Numbered from the stretch's first letter, positions 34,157-42,759 are shown. The stretch: DNA of 64,000 nucleotides from Nitrososphaerota archaeon (GCA_009889515.1 WUQR01000139.1:62001-126000); one strand, 5' to 3'. Program-made: numbers and translations. The notes: generated from the sequence alone by a model not told the origin.

Positions 34157-34801
34157 TCACCTCAAGGGAAGCATCAAAATTACTAGCTCGGTCCAGACGA
34201 TATGCGAGATAATATTTAACCATAACGAGCGTTTAAGCATGTAGAGGAATCCCCACCAGAGGCCCGCTACTAGGGCCGCAAGCATTAATGGCGCGTTCAG
34301 TGTGAACAGGTGGATGAGCGTGTAAAATGCTGTTGCCACCAGAAATCCTGCCAAATCCCCGAGATAGACCATAATGTTCCTCTGGACAAACCCCCTCCAA
34401 AATAACTCCTCGCAGAAAGACGTGTAGACTAGGGTGGCTGCAACCTGGACCGCCGAGACCCCTCCTGTGAGCAGGTAGACGTTTAACGCACCATGCTCTA
34501 AAAAAGGCCTCAAAACCACGTATCCCCCATAGAACAGAAGATACAACGCGAGTGCCGATAAAACACCCAAAAACAACACCCTAGGATTGATCCTCCTAAG
34601 CTGTCTCAACATCTCCCCCCTCTCGGCTAGGAACGCCACAAGACCCAAAACACTGACCGAGAAGACCATCCTATTCCAGAACCCTCCCATAAAATCCGTG
34701 TTGAACGTGAAATACCAGAGTGGAAAGGCCACTATTAACCCGACGAGGGTTGCCGGCAGACTAGCATCCGCAGCATCCACACGAAAAGTACTGCCAAACA
34801 C
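34157..34801 (-). CDS. CPBP-family intramembrane metalloprotease (CAAX protease-like)
   Basis: 214 residues, seven or so helices. The active-site motifs are 'FCEELFWRGFVQRN' (EExxxR), a His in 'FYTLIHLFTL' and 'ISHIVW' (HxxxW). Members cleave membrane proteins or act as prenyl-protein proteases; archaeal substrates are unknown. GTG 34801 lies 25 bases after TGTTAAATATTG, so the mRNA is probably leaderless and this gene heads the operon with the prenyltransferase and LLM genes. The stop overlaps the region of the downstream start. Confidence 0.8.
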   Translation of the reverse strand: MFGSTFRVDAADASLPATLVGLIVAFPLWYFTFNTDFMGGFWNRMVFSVSVLGLVAFLAERGEMLRQLRRINPRVLFLGVLSALALYLLFYGGYVVLRPFLEHGALNVYLLTGGVSAVQVAATLVYTSFCEELFWRGFVQRNIMVYLGDLAGFLVATAFYTLIHLFTLNAPLMLAALVAGLWWGFLYMLKRSLWLNIISHIVWTELVILMLPLR

Positions 34802-34891
34802 ACATTAGCCTCTATCCCCAATATTTAACAGTTCAAGAACCCTAAATCATGAGGCCGAGCAACCCCACTCTCTTGTAAGAGATGCTTTTTA

Positions 34892-35758
34892 TCAAGACTT
34901 GCTGGCGGGCCGTCTAAACTGCCTTGAAAGTCTAACCATCATGAAGAACATGGACAGCAGGACGATGAGGATGGCAACGTTTGTAAACACTATTATTTGA
35001 TACATGGAGTCACTTTCTTGCGTGGGATCTTGTCCTGTTATATCTATTCTGGGGGCTGGCAGGTTCACAATACATGTGGAATAGACCTTCATGTAGTTTC
35101 TCGAAGTATCAATTGATGGCGGGCTGAGCTTCTTGGAGCTAATGACTAAATAAAGATTCTCGCCAGTCACGATTGGAAAATCATGTACCAGCACATTGAT
35201 GTCGTTTACGAAGAATCTAATTAGTGCTCTTCCATCTAACTCTGAGTAGACTGCTTTCAAGTTAAATGTCTCCTCCCTACCGATGGTCAGATCAGCCAGC
35301 TTAAACTCCTTGAAAAACTCATAGAAACGTGGAGACTGTAAATATCCGTAGAGCGAGGCTGTGTCTTGACGGACAACGAATCCAAACTCATCGCCAGTAA
35401 ATACTTTCGTATCATCTGTCACAAAGATGGCGAATTCATCCCTGGGGCTCGTAGACTCAGAACCAATATGGATGCTAAGCCTCGCGGATAGCGCGAATGC
35501 CTTCCCGACCTTTATCGAAGCAAGAGATAGCGCGTCTTGGTACATGTTTGAGGTTGAGCCGCCATTAAAAAGATAGTGGTCGCCCATGTATGCGGGAAGA
35601 CTTCCATTCGTGTTATACCAATTGAAGCGCTGGTCATAGACGGTGGACATATCGATGCAAAGGTCTCGGGTCTCCTCCCCCACCGCAAGAGGTAGGAAAA
35701 AATAGGAAAGAAGAACAGTGGATAAGAGGACCAGTGCAGCTAAATATTTGTCGCTCAA
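34892..35758 (-). CDS. Membrane-anchored secreted protein, lectin-like beta-sandwich domain
   Basis: From TTG 35758, five bases after the glycosyltransferase stop and downstream of AAAGGAACG, the protein has about 288 residues: a signal or anchor helix (about 5-27), an extracellular domain of some 210 residues, a second helix (about 255-278) and a short Arg-rich cytoplasmic tail. The ectodomain pattern ('DEFAIFVTDDTKVFTGDEFGFVV', 'YGYLQSP', 'IRFFVNDINVLVHDFP') looks like a concanavalin-type jelly roll, but I cannot assign a family. The longer frame overlapping the glycosyltransferase by 70 bases is rejected. It may bind or export the polymer made by the upstream transferase. Confidence 0.65.
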   Translation of the reverse strand: MSDKYLAALVLLSTVLLSYFFLPLAVGEETRDLCIDMSTVYDQRFNWYNTNGSLPAYMGDHYLFNGGSTSNMYQDALSLASIKVGKAFALSARLSIHIGSESTSPRDEFAIFVTDDTKVFTGDEFGFVVRQDTASLYGYLQSPRFYEFFKEFKLADLTIGREETFNLKAVYSELDGRALIRFFVNDINVLVHDFPIVTGENLYLVISSKKLSPPSIDTSRNYMKVYSTCIVNLPAPRIDITGQDPTQESDSMYQIIVFTNVAILIVLLSMFFMMVRLSRQFRRPASKS

Positions 35759-35763
35759 TCTAT

Positions 35764-37512
35764 CTACGACGTTCCTTTCGCATCCTTGCTTATAACTTCG
35801 AAGTTCTTCGTGGGTCTCAGGAGCGCATACCATGGAGCTATACTTTCAAGCATCATTCCGCCGATAATCGTAAATGTCCTCCTAATCCTTGAGCTCTTGT
35901 CTTGGCCAAAATTCCTTAGGTATGGCTTATTTAAGGCATAGCCATTTCCATAGTATCTATAAAGAGAGAACCAGGTGAAGCCCGCTAATGCGCCTGCACC
36001 TACGAAGAGACCACCAGTCGGAATAATGAGGTTTAAGATAAATGCTATCAAGGACGGAAGTGCTGAGAACCAACTTATGACACCGTAGAGAGCTGCCAAA
36101 CGGTACCTCAGTTTGATGTCTCTTCTAAAAATTATCTCAAGTGCTCCCTGTGCCCACCTTCTCCTCTGCTTTAATAAATCACGGATATTTAGTGGCGGTT
36201 TCTCGTAAGCAAATCCCTTCAGTATAGTGTTTTTAGGATTATATTCTTGCCAGAGCTTTAATCCGAAGATCCAGTCCTCCGTCTTTACCTTGCCGAAGTC
36301 CCAACCAATTCTTCGCTCAGCGTCAGCCCTGACAAGCAGGTGGGAACCGTGATGCCCAAACGAAAGTAACCCCCTCGTCCTAGTAGTAAACAGTATTCTA
36401 AGGTCGTCATACGTTCTTGCGGGCTCCTGCATTGTGGAGACACTAGAACCCCAGCCATCAGCATATATTATCATTCCAGCTGCATAGACATCGCTTGGAC
36501 TGGCTGTAGAGATGAAATCCATAATGCCAAGAATCGTGTCCTCCCCTATCATTGTCTCGTCATCCTGGTGATAGATCCATGTATCTTTAGTCGAGAGTCC
36601 CTCCTGCTCCATGATGCCTGACGCATATGTCAGAGCCCTCGCCTTATACGGCGTCTCTTTCACGGTCTTGTAGTCACTGGGCACTACTATAATTCTACAA
36701 CCCACTGATTTGAGCTTCTCATAGCTATCCCTCTTCTCAAAGTAGTCCTTCTCCTCGCATACAACCCATGAAGAAATGTCCGGTGTATATGAAAAATTCT
36801 TCCCGACAATTTCGCGCCAATAAACCACCGAGGATACGGACCTAGTGACCGTCTTTAGATTTTTCCCATTTGTCGGCAACATAAATATCAACTTCTTACC
36901 CCTCAACGCAGCCGCTCTTTCTCTTAGTTTCTCCTCATCTATCAAAAAGTCCCTCTTCTTAAATGATGATAAGCCCGCGTTTTGAAGCATTACGTGCGGA
37001 GCGCTTAGCACCCAGCTCAACTTGGTACCATTGACTAGGACGTCTAGGAGGGTCCTTACTGCAGGGCCCTCAGGCAGCAAGACTCCGAAAATAGTTGAGA
37101 ATCCAGCTAGGTCAATGAAGTGGTCGGCCTTTCTATTAAACAGTGACGAAATAGTTTCATTATACTTTTCAGCAGTATAGTCGTAGTATGTCGGCGATGC
37201 ATTCTCGTTTGCTATCTCGTAGAAAAATGAGTTGTGCCCATCATACTCTTTATTATTAATGATTGAGAGGACTCCAGCAATACCCAGTAGAGAGAGATTT
37301 AGATATAAGAGTGAGCTGACGAAAGAGTTGCTTGTCAAAACTGATATGAAGAGCTTCATCTGAGCGACTATAGCCCCCCAAACCCATAATAATGAAGACA
37401 GTGTAGAGGTACCAAAAATTTGAAGAAGTATCACGGGAATAATTAGGGTTATCCACGTCAGAATCCTTAGATACACTCCCCTATTCGGGCTGTCTGTTTG
37501 CAAAAACTTCAC
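35764..37512 (-). CDS. Membrane-bound processive glycosyltransferase family 2
   Basis: 582 residues. Two N-terminal helices (about 16-85), a cytosolic GT-A domain and four C-terminal helices give the cellulose-synthase-like layout. Catalytic features are HQDDET (315-320) as the DxD-type metal site, TED (411-413) as general base and QRRRW (449-453), the acceptor-binding motif of processive enzymes. The first loop (about 95-205) is unusually long and polar. It probably extrudes a beta-linked polysaccharide. The start is GTG 37512 with GAGGG upstream; the 130-residue gene precedes it by seven bases and the lectin-like gene follows by five, so the three form one operon. Confidence 0.85.
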   Translation of the reverse strand: MKFLQTDSPNRGVYLRILTWITLIIPVILLQIFGTSTLSSLLWVWGAIVAQMKLFISVLTSNSFVSSLLYLNLSLLGIAGVLSIINNKEYDGHNSFFYEIANENASPTYYDYTAEKYNETISSLFNRKADHFIDLAGFSTIFGVLLPEGPAVRTLLDVLVNGTKLSWVLSAPHVMLQNAGLSSFKKRDFLIDEEKLRERAAALRGKKLIFMLPTNGKNLKTVTRSVSSVVYWREIVGKNFSYTPDISSWVVCEEKDYFEKRDSYEKLKSVGCRIIVVPSDYKTVKETPYKARALTYASGIMEQEGLSTKDTWIYHQDDETMIGEDTILGIMDFISTASPSDVYAAGMIIYADGWGSSVSTMQEPARTYDDLRILFTTRTRGLLSFGHHGSHLLVRADAERRIGWDFGKVKTEDWIFGLKLWQEYNPKNTILKGFAYEKPPLNIRDLLKQRRRWAQGALEIIFRRDIKLRYRLAALYGVISWFSALPSLIAFILNLIIPTGGLFVGAGALAGFTWFSLYRYYGNGYALNKPYLRNFGQDKSSRIRRTFTIIGGMMLESIAPWYALLRPTKNFEVISKDAKGTS

Positions 37513-37519
37513 TAAACCC

Positions 37520-37912
37520 TCATGCGAAACTAATTAACGGGTTTTGCGCATTTGGCCGCGTGTCTTGAAGAAGCACCATACCTATGGATGGCTCATTTCC
37601 CATAAACCAAACATAGCGGCCTAACACACCCTCATAAAACCTACCAAGACGCAGCTCTGAATCCCTGTAATCGTATGTAATAATCTGTTGTATACAGATT
37701 GACACGTCATTTACTTTGAAAAGCTTTGTCCATCTACATACAGGCAGAACGGAGAACCTGGCCATATTCAGCGGTTCAACATTTTCGCTCACGATACCTC
37801 CTATCTCATCGAGTGATTCTATACACATGTTCTTTATGCTCATAATCGTACCATATATCCGCAACCGCTCTATTAAGGATATTTGATCACCCCATCCTAC
37901 GTGTCTCAACAC
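37520..37912 (-). CDS. Uncharacterised 130-residue protein heading the polysaccharide operon
   Basis: I do not recognise the family. It has no membrane helix or signal. The sequence is mixed alpha/beta, with three Cys ('KNMCIESLDE', 'LPVCRWTKLF', 'VSICIQQII') and several aromatic strands near the C-terminus. It starts at GTG 37912 and ends seven bases before the glycosyltransferase, so it is translated with it; a sensory or accessory role for polysaccharide synthesis is the simplest guess. Composition matches the AT-richer polysaccharide genes. Confidence 0.6.
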   Translation of the reverse strand: MLRHVGWGDQISLIERLRIYGTIMSIKNMCIESLDEIGGIVSENVEPLNMARFSVLPVCRWTKLFKVNDVSICIQQIITYDYRDSELRLGRFYEGVLGRYVWFMGNEPSIGMVLLQDTRPNAQNPLISFA

Positions 37913-38122
37913 AATTTAATAATCAGACCTTATTGCAAAAACATGCCTTTATGAGATGAGAGCCGGAAGATAAGTGTGCAGTAATATGAAAAATAGGCTT
38001 CATATCATGCATAGAGGGTTGTAAGACTGTTTTTTTCATGATTGGTTATGCTGCCTGAGAGGGATCTCTAATTCTAAAGCGAAGCCAGCATCCTACCTTG
38101 GAATATTTAGCACAAACATTTG

Positions 38123-38207
38123 TGCGGGGGGTGGGATTTGAACCCACGAACCCCTACGGGACAGGGTCCTAAGCCCTGCGCCTTTGACCAGGCTTGGCGA
38201 CCCCCGC
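38123..38207 (-). tRNA. tRNA-Leu (anticodon TAG)
   Basis: 85 bases, a type II tRNA with a long variable arm: acceptor GCGGGGG/CCCCCGC, anticodon arm CAGGG-CTTAGGA-CCCTG, variable arm TCCCGTAGGGGTTC, T arm GTGGG-TTCAAAT-CCCAC, discriminator A; CCA not encoded. No intron. Confidence 0.95.
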
Positions 38208-38366
38208 CCTCAAGCTGTGTGGAGGATGCTCAGCCCCCGCTCCTATGAACATTACTGGTTTCCCGCGACGTTCAGTCATCATCGCATTCTATAAAGTATT
38301 GTCTGCTGGATTTTAACTTGTTGCCGGGCTTTATATTGGTCCTTTGGGGTTGATTTTTCTCGATAT

Positions 38367-38699
38367 TTATCTGGCTATCTCCTTTCTTATCTCCTCTATC
38401 CTTCTTGAGATTATTCCCTTTATGAGGTCGCAGACTTGGTATATTCTCTCGTCCTCGACGGTGTAGTAGCATTTGTTTCCCCGCCTCTTGGCAGTGATTA
38501 TGCGTTTGTCGCGGAGTATTTTGAGGTGTTGGGAGACTGTTGGTTGTGGGAGGCCTGTCTTCTCAGCGATCTCGGATACTGTGAGCTCGCCCTCTTTGAG
38601 GAGTTGTAGTATCTGTATTCTCTTGGGGTTTGTGAATATTGTGAAGAAGTCTGAGATCAGTTCGAGCTGGGCTGCCTCACGGGCTTTTGTTAGCGTCAT
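38367..38699 (-). CDS. ArsR-family winged-helix transcriptional regulator
   Basis: 110 residues. The recognition part is textbook ArsR: 'NPKRIQILQLLKEGELTVSEIAEKTGLPQPTVSQHLKIL' (24-62) and the wing 'DKRIITAKRRGNKCYY'. It has only two Cys, C77 in the wing and C90 in the last helix ('QVCDLIKG'), so a thiol-based sulfur sensor is possible, but the positions differ from the BigR/SqrR pair. It is the last gene of the DsrE2-TusA-SQR-like operon, overlapping the oxidoreductase by 23 bases, and so probably regulates it. A short palindrome upstream of the operon (40663-40670) is a candidate site. Confidence 0.88.
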   Translation of the reverse strand: MTLTKAREAAQLELISDFFTIFTNPKRIQILQLLKEGELTVSEIAEKTGLPQPTVSQHLKILRDKRIITAKRRGNKCYYTVEDERIYQVCDLIKGIISRRIEEIRKEIAR

Positions 38700-39894
38700 C
38701 TGCCACCACTTTAACCTCGTAGGGTGGGCCCAAATATATGTTGAATATGGGCTCCAGGGCCCCGCTCAGCATAGTCCAGTATAGCCTGTTGAAGAGCCTC
38801 TTCATGAGATACTTGGTCGTTGAGGGGTTTTGCCTCTCCGGCTGCTTGACGTATGTCCCGGAGACGAAGACTGCCTTGCGGCCACCCATCTCCAAGGGGC
38901 AATTTATCCTCCCGTTATAGAGGTATACTTTTCCTGTCCCATGTATCTGGGATGTTATCGACTCGGCCGTCGTTATCGCCTCTAGGTGTGCGACTACTCC
39001 TGATTTTGAGATGGGTATGTCCGTGGCGTCGCCTATCGCGTATGCATCGTCATGCCCCTTGATTTTCAGCGTATGCTTGTCAGTCGGTATCCACCCCTCC
39101 TCCCCTCCTATGCCCGAGGCTATCACGACATCAGCACCCCTGTGGGGCGGGATTGCTATTAGAAGATCATATGCCAGTTCCTCGCCCTCAAGCGAATAGA
39201 CCTTCTTGGCTGCAGGGTCGACATAGTCTATGTTGAAGAGTGTGTATGTAGTTATGCCCCTCTTCTCCATCTCGGGCTCCACAACGTCAGCTATCCCGTG
39301 GGCTGGGTAGGCTCTGGTGTAGGGTGTGGCATAGATGATCTCCACGTCTTTTCTGATGCTCCTCTTTCTCATCAGCTCGTCTATGAGGAAGACGGCCTCG
39401 ACCGGGGAGGGTGGACATTTGTGGGGTAGGGCCGGCAGCACAACTATCCTGCCGCGTCTGAAGGCTGAAAGTGCTTCCCAGACCCTCACAGCATCCTCCT
39501 GCGACCTGTGGAAGTTGAGAGATGCCTGGGCCAGCCCTGGTATAATCTCTGGGGCGGCTATGGAGCCGGTCGCGACAACGAGGTAATCATAGCCCATCTT
39601 CGCTCCGCCATCATATATTACGGCTCTATTTTCTAGGTCTATTCGCGAGACTGGACTCTTGAGTAACTTTACTTCTCGGCTCAGCAGTTGTGTTGGTGGT
39701 CTTCTGAAGGCTTTAGGGTTTGCTCCTCTGAATGCTATGTCGATGTTGCCGGGCTGGTATATGTGAGACTCAGACCCGTCGAACACCACTATCTCTAGGC
39801 GGCCGCCCCTCACCTCAGTCCTCAGCTTCTTGGCCAGCGCGTTGGCCAGTATTGTTCCTCCAGTGCCGGCCCCGATTATGGCTATCCGCCTCAT
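38677..39894 (-). CDS. Sulfide:quinone oxidoreductase-like FAD-dependent dehydrogenase
   Basis: 405 residues of the two-Rossmann pyridine-nucleotide-disulfide oxidoreductase fold. The FAD site is 'IAIIGAGTGGTILA' (4-17), the second FAD contact is 'YLVVATGS' and 'AYAIGDATDIPISK' binds the cofactor near 290-303. A Cys in 'HKCPPSPVEA' (about 158) matches the SQR Cys next to the flavin, and another in 'INCPLEMGG' (about 335) could be its disulfide partner. The C-terminal helices (about 365-405) are amphipathic, as in membrane-surface SQRs. It probably oxidises sulfide or a persulfide from TusA/DsrE2, passing electrons to quinone. Confidence 0.82.
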   Translation of the reverse strand: MRRIAIIGAGTGGTILANALAKKLRTEVRGGRLEIVVFDGSESHIYQPGNIDIAFRGANPKAFRRPPTQLLSREVKLLKSPVSRIDLENRAVIYDGGAKMGYDYLVVATGSIAAPEIIPGLAQASLNFHRSQEDAVRVWEALSAFRRGRIVVLPALPHKCPPSPVEAVFLIDELMRKRSIRKDVEIIYATPYTRAYPAHGIADVVEPEMEKRGITTYTLFNIDYVDPAAKKVYSLEGEELAYDLLIAIPPHRGADVVIASGIGGEEGWIPTDKHTLKIKGHDDAYAIGDATDIPISKSGVVAHLEAITTAESITSQIHGTGKVYLYNGRINCPLEMGGRKAVFVSGTYVKQPERQNPSTTKYLMKRLFNRLYWTMLSGALEPIFNIYLGPPYEVKVVADDANKSP

Positions 39895-39896
39895 AG

Positions 39897-40142
39897 CTAC
39901 CCTCCTTTAGAGGCCACGCGTATGACTATCTTGATGTAGCCCTGCTCCTCCCTCATCTCGACTATCTCGTTCTTGCTCTTCGCGGCCCAAGCGGCCACAT
40001 CGCTCTTGGCAGCTGGGTCAGTGGCAAGTAGCTCTATCTCGTCGCCAGGCTGCGCCTTCCTGTAAGCCTTGATGAGCTCTGTTATCGGCCCTGGGCAGAA
40101 GCTCCCCCTAGCATCTACTACGTGCCTCACTCCCCACTTCAC
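39897..40142 (-). CDS. TusA-family sulfurtransferase
   Basis: 81 residues. The active-site motif is 'DARGSFCPGP' (CPxP, Cys16), followed by the conserved 'PGDEIELLATDPAAKSDVAAWA'. TusA proteins carry sulfur as a persulfide between partners. The gene starts one base after the DsrE2 stop and ends two bases before the SQR-like gene, so the three are cotranslated. In dissimilatory sulfur oxidisers TusA passes sulfur to DsrE-type proteins, the likely partner here. Confidence 0.92.
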   Translation of the reverse strand: MKWGVRHVVDARGSFCPGPITELIKAYRKAQPGDEIELLATDPAAKSDVAAWAAKSKNEIVEMREEQGYIKIVIRVASKGG

Positions 40143-40143
40143 C

Positions 40144-40638
40144 TCATATGAAGATTACTTGGCCTCCCTCCGCGATGCTCAGGAATGTTGAGGCGCCGAC
40201 CACGTCCTCAACCTCTGGAATCAGGTCCGACTCCTTAATCCCCATAGCCGTCATGGTTGTCGAGCATGCGTGGAGCTTGACGCCCAAATCCTTCGCCTGC
40301 TTTATCAGCTCGTAGACCGTGGGCACCTTCAGCTTCCTAAACCTCTTAGCCATCATGCGTGTAACCATCCCACTCATCCCCGGAAGCACACCGAGTATCG
40401 ATGGAAGACCTAGTGACGGATTGCCAACAGCTGAGATCTTCAGATTATCGACTTTCCTCTTAACGACGGCATCGAGCCCCCAGAAAGTGAAGAACATATG
40501 CACCTCCATCCCCATAGCCGCGCCTGTGGTGGCCAGTATGAATGCCGGGTAGACCATGTCGAGGGAGCCTTTAGAGAGTATTATGCAGAGTTTCTGCGCA
40601 GTTTTTTGAGACTCTTTCTCACGAGTGGTTGTTTGCAT
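40144..40638 (-). CDS. DsrE2-type DsrE/F/H-like sulfur carrier protein
   Basis: About 164 residues from ATG 40638, which follows GAGGTG by six bases (GTG 40647 is the longer option). Family marks are 'LSKGSLDMVYPAFILATTGAAMGMEV', a hydrophobic helix pair, and the reactive Cys in 'LHACSTTMTAMGI' near residue 120. DsrE2 proteins bind persulfide or thiosulfonate sulfur and work with TusA. First gene of a four-gene operon (DsrE2-TusA-SQR-like-ArsR). The membrane-like hydrophobic segment suggests association with the membrane near the quinone-linked enzyme. Confidence 0.88.
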   Translation of the reverse strand: MQTTTREKESQKTAQKLCIILSKGSLDMVYPAFILATTGAAMGMEVHMFFTFWGLDAVVKRKVDNLKISAVGNPSLGLPSILGVLPGMSGMVTRMMAKRFRKLKVPTVYELIKQAKDLGVKLHACSTTMTAMGIKESDLIPEVEDVVGASTFLSIAEGGQVIFI

Positions 40639-40662
40639 CTTAACCACCTCGGTAAATTGAAT

Positions 40663-40670
40663 ATTCGAAT
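40663..40670. promoter_or_regulatory. Palindrome upstream of the sulfur operon
   Basis: ATTCGAAT is a perfect 8-base palindrome in an AT-rich stretch 25-32 bases upstream of the DsrE2 start, overlapping where the promoter must lie. ArsR regulators bind AT-rich inverted repeats, so it is a candidate operator. Confidence 0.3.
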
Positions 40671-40732
40671 TTTCTAATAATCCCTAGCCCACATGAGCAT
40701 GCAAAATTATAATTAATCATAGATCTATGTGC

Positions 40733-40945
40733 TCAACTCCTGAGAGCAAAAAATAGGTAGAGTATCGTTAGGATGATTATTGCCAGCGGCGAGGTCCCTA
40801 TCTTCAAATCTCCAAGTGATACTTGGGTGTAGATAATTGGGTGTAGTTTGGGTATTGATTCCAATAGGCGTGGAGCAACTCCTATCAGCAATAAGATAAC
40901 GCCAATCATTATCAAGATTACTCCGGTCAGAGCCTCCACTCTCAT
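40733..40945 (-). CDS. Small two-helix membrane protein (possibly DUF131/TIGR00304-like)
   Basis: 70 residues: helix 1 at about 8-26, a short loop 'SLGDLKIG' and helix 2 at about 53-68. The overall plan (helix, Gly-containing loop, helix) resembles the small archaeal DUF131 membrane proteins, but similarity is weak by eye. It is on the same strand as the sulfur operon, 94 bases upstream of DsrE2, and divergent from the MFS gene. Function unknown. Confidence 0.5.
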   Translation of the reverse strand: MRVEALTGVILIMIGVILLLIGVAPRLLESIPKLHPIIYTQVSLGDLKIGTSPLAIIILTILYLFFALRS

Positions 40946-41009
40946 TTTCTTCTAATAGGTGTTGTTGGCCGGCGTCTAAAAACTCTTTTCCCTTAGTAAT
41001 GTCTAAATT

Positions 41010-42221
41010 GTGAGCCATGTGTTTTCTACTGCAAGATTGGATGTTGACGGTAGGCAGATTAAGAGGCTGTACGCGAGGTCTGTATTATCCTCTCTTTCCA
41101 GCGGAGCCTCACAGCCATTCATAGCAGTTTACGCCGCGGTTCTCGGCGCATCCTCCTCTCAGGTAGGCTTCCTACACGCAGTAAACAACTTGGCCGCTAA
41201 TGCGCTTCAGCCAATTTGGGGGTTCTTAAGTGATAAGAGAGGGTCCAGGGTGAAGCCCATCTTCTATAGCACGTTAATCTCCTCCCTTCTATGGGTGCCC
41301 ATAATACTTGTGGGAGACCCAGCTGTTTACATAGCTCTGGTCGGTGTGCAGTTTATTGTTGCCTCGGTCTCCGCCCCCCTGTACACCGCCTTGATAGGCG
41401 AGGTTGTGCCGCTTGCTGTGCGGTCGGTGGTTACCGCCACTATAAACTTCTGGGGGCAGGTTGGCTCACTTATCTCGACACTTGCGGTGGGTATAGTATC
41501 TCTTGTTGGGATTCCCGGCTACCAGCTCGGCTTCTCCGTCGCGGCGGTTGCAGGCATACTTTCTGCTCTCACATTCCTGAAGATGAAGGAGCCCCCGAGG
41601 CACAAGACACTGAGCGGCGAGCTGACAATCACCTACGTCATCCAGCACATTATCAATTCCCGCCAGTTCCTGAAGTTCACAGTCATCTCCAACATCTATG
41701 GGTTCTACATGTCTATTGCTTGGCCCTGCTTCACACTGACCATGACTAGGGTTGCTAAACTCAGCTTCTTCGAGATAGCGCTTCTCTCCATCGTCTCAGG
41801 GGTGGTTGGGCTCGTATTCTCAAGTGTTGGTCGGGGGATCTTCGAGAATCTAGGTGATGTGCGTTCACTAGCATATTGTAGGGCGGCGCTGTCTTTGCTG
41901 GCCACGGTCTATGCCTTCATCCCCTCATTCTGGGCCTTCGCATTGGCAAACGTAGTAGCTGGCGCGGCTAACGTGGGAATCAGCATCTCCCTCCTACTGT
42001 ATATCACGCGTATAACGAGTGTGGAGGATAGGGGGACCTTCACCGCGGTCTACAACCTTCTCCAAGGGGTCTCCTTCTTCTTCGGCTCCCTCGTAGGCGG
42101 CCAGCTGGTGCAGCAGCTTGAACAGAGCCTAGGGCTGGAGAACGCCCTCAGAATAGTATTAACAATCTCGGCGATAGGGCGGCTTGTTTTCGGTCTGCTA
42201 CATACCCAGCTGCCAAAGTAG
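41010..42221 (+). CDS. Major facilitator superfamily transporter
   Basis: 403 residues, twelve helices in two halves. The MFS motif A-like loop is 'GFLSDKRGSRVKP' (about 71-83) between helices 2 and 3, and a weaker copy ('GRGIFENLGDVRSLAY') appears in the second half. No substrate motif is recognisable; drug or metabolite export is common for this group. GTG 41010 lies 25-30 bases after a TCTAAAAAC box. Followed by the universal stress gene after 49 bases. Confidence 0.85.
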   Translation: MSHVFSTARLDVDGRQIKRLYARSVLSSLSSGASQPFIAVYAAVLGASSSQVGFLHAVNNLAANALQPIWGFLSDKRGSRVKPIFYSTLISSLLWVPIILVGDPAVYIALVGVQFIVASVSAPLYTALIGEVVPLAVRSVVTATINFWGQVGSLISTLAVGIVSLVGIPGYQLGFSVAAVAGILSALTFLKMKEPPRHKTLSGELTITYVIQHIINSRQFLKFTVISNIYGFYMSIAWPCFTLTMTRVAKLSFFEIALLSIVSGVVGLVFSSVGRGIFENLGDVRSLAYCRAALSLLATVYAFIPSFWAFALANVVAGAANVGISISLLLYITRITSVEDRGTFTAVYNLLQGVSFFFGSLVGGQLVQQLEQSLGLENALRIVLTISAIGRLVFGLLHTQLPK

Positions 42222-42240
42222 GAGGGTAGTGTGGCCGAGC

Positions 42241-42249
42241 ATTTAAATG
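42241..42249 (+). promoter_or_regulatory. TATA box of the universal stress gene
   Basis: ATTTAAATG with its centre 26 bases before GTG 42271, predicting a leaderless transcript separate from the MFS gene. Confidence 0.5.
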
Positions 42250-42270
42250 GCCGTGTCGCGGCTTAGATAA

Positions 42271-42759
42271 GTGGTGGAGAAGGTAGTTTTAGCTAGTGTC
42301 GATGGGTCGCCTATAAGTAGGAAGGTTGCGAGGGTTGCCCTCAGACTTGCGGAGAGGCTGGGGCTTCAGCTAATACTCCTTCACGTAGTTAGTGAACACC
42401 TAATGGCTGGCGTCCAAACTGTTGGTAGGCCGAGCCCCGGCGAGTCTGGCGCTGAACCAATCCTAGCGCTCAAGGATGAGACGCTGAACGAGGAGCTGAG
42501 GGTTGTCCACAGCATCGTCTCAGAGCTTATGGAGAGCGGTGTGAAGGTGAAGCTGTTAAGCCTGACCGGTGACCCCTCGCGGATTATATTGGAGCAGGCC
42601 GAGAAGCTAGCCGCGCTCATAGTTATGGGCTACAAGGGTGGAGGATTCCTAGAGCCCAGCGGCGGCAGGGTACTCAAAAAAGTCATAGAGAAGGCGACGG
42701 TCCCAGTGGTAGTCGTTACACCCAACCTCGACCAAGAGGTTATTGACTCGTCTCTTTAG
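42271..42759 (+). CDS. Universal stress protein, UspA family
   Basis: 162 residues with the UspA fold: 'VVLASVDGSPISRKVARVALRLAERLG' at the start, 'LILLHVV', a linker, then 'GDPSRIILEQAEKL' and the ATP-loop region 'IVMGYKGGGFLEPSGGRVLKKVIEKATVPVVVV'. The loop holds the Gly residues of the ATP-binding type (G-x2-G ... G), although its spacing is shorter than usual. Converges on the rhamnosidase gene, overlapping it by 20 bases. Confidence 0.9.
   Translation: MVEKVVLASVDGSPISRKVARVALRLAERLGLQLILLHVVSEHLMAGVQTVGRPSPGESGAEPILALKDETLNEELRVVHSIVSELMESGVKVKLLSLTGDPSRIILEQAEKLAALIVMGYKGGGFLEPSGGRVLKKVIEKATVPVVVVTPNLDQEVIDSSL

Noticed and set aside
37913-38122. Possible C/D-box small RNA near the tRNA-Leu gene
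   Set aside because: CTGA and GATGA-like words occur but not as a matching C/D, D'/C' set with a guide; no support.
41291-41749. 152-codon open frame inside the MFS gene, other frame
   Set aside because: Low-complexity Arg/Cys-rich translation with no ribosome site; the MFS frame has clear membrane helices and motif A.
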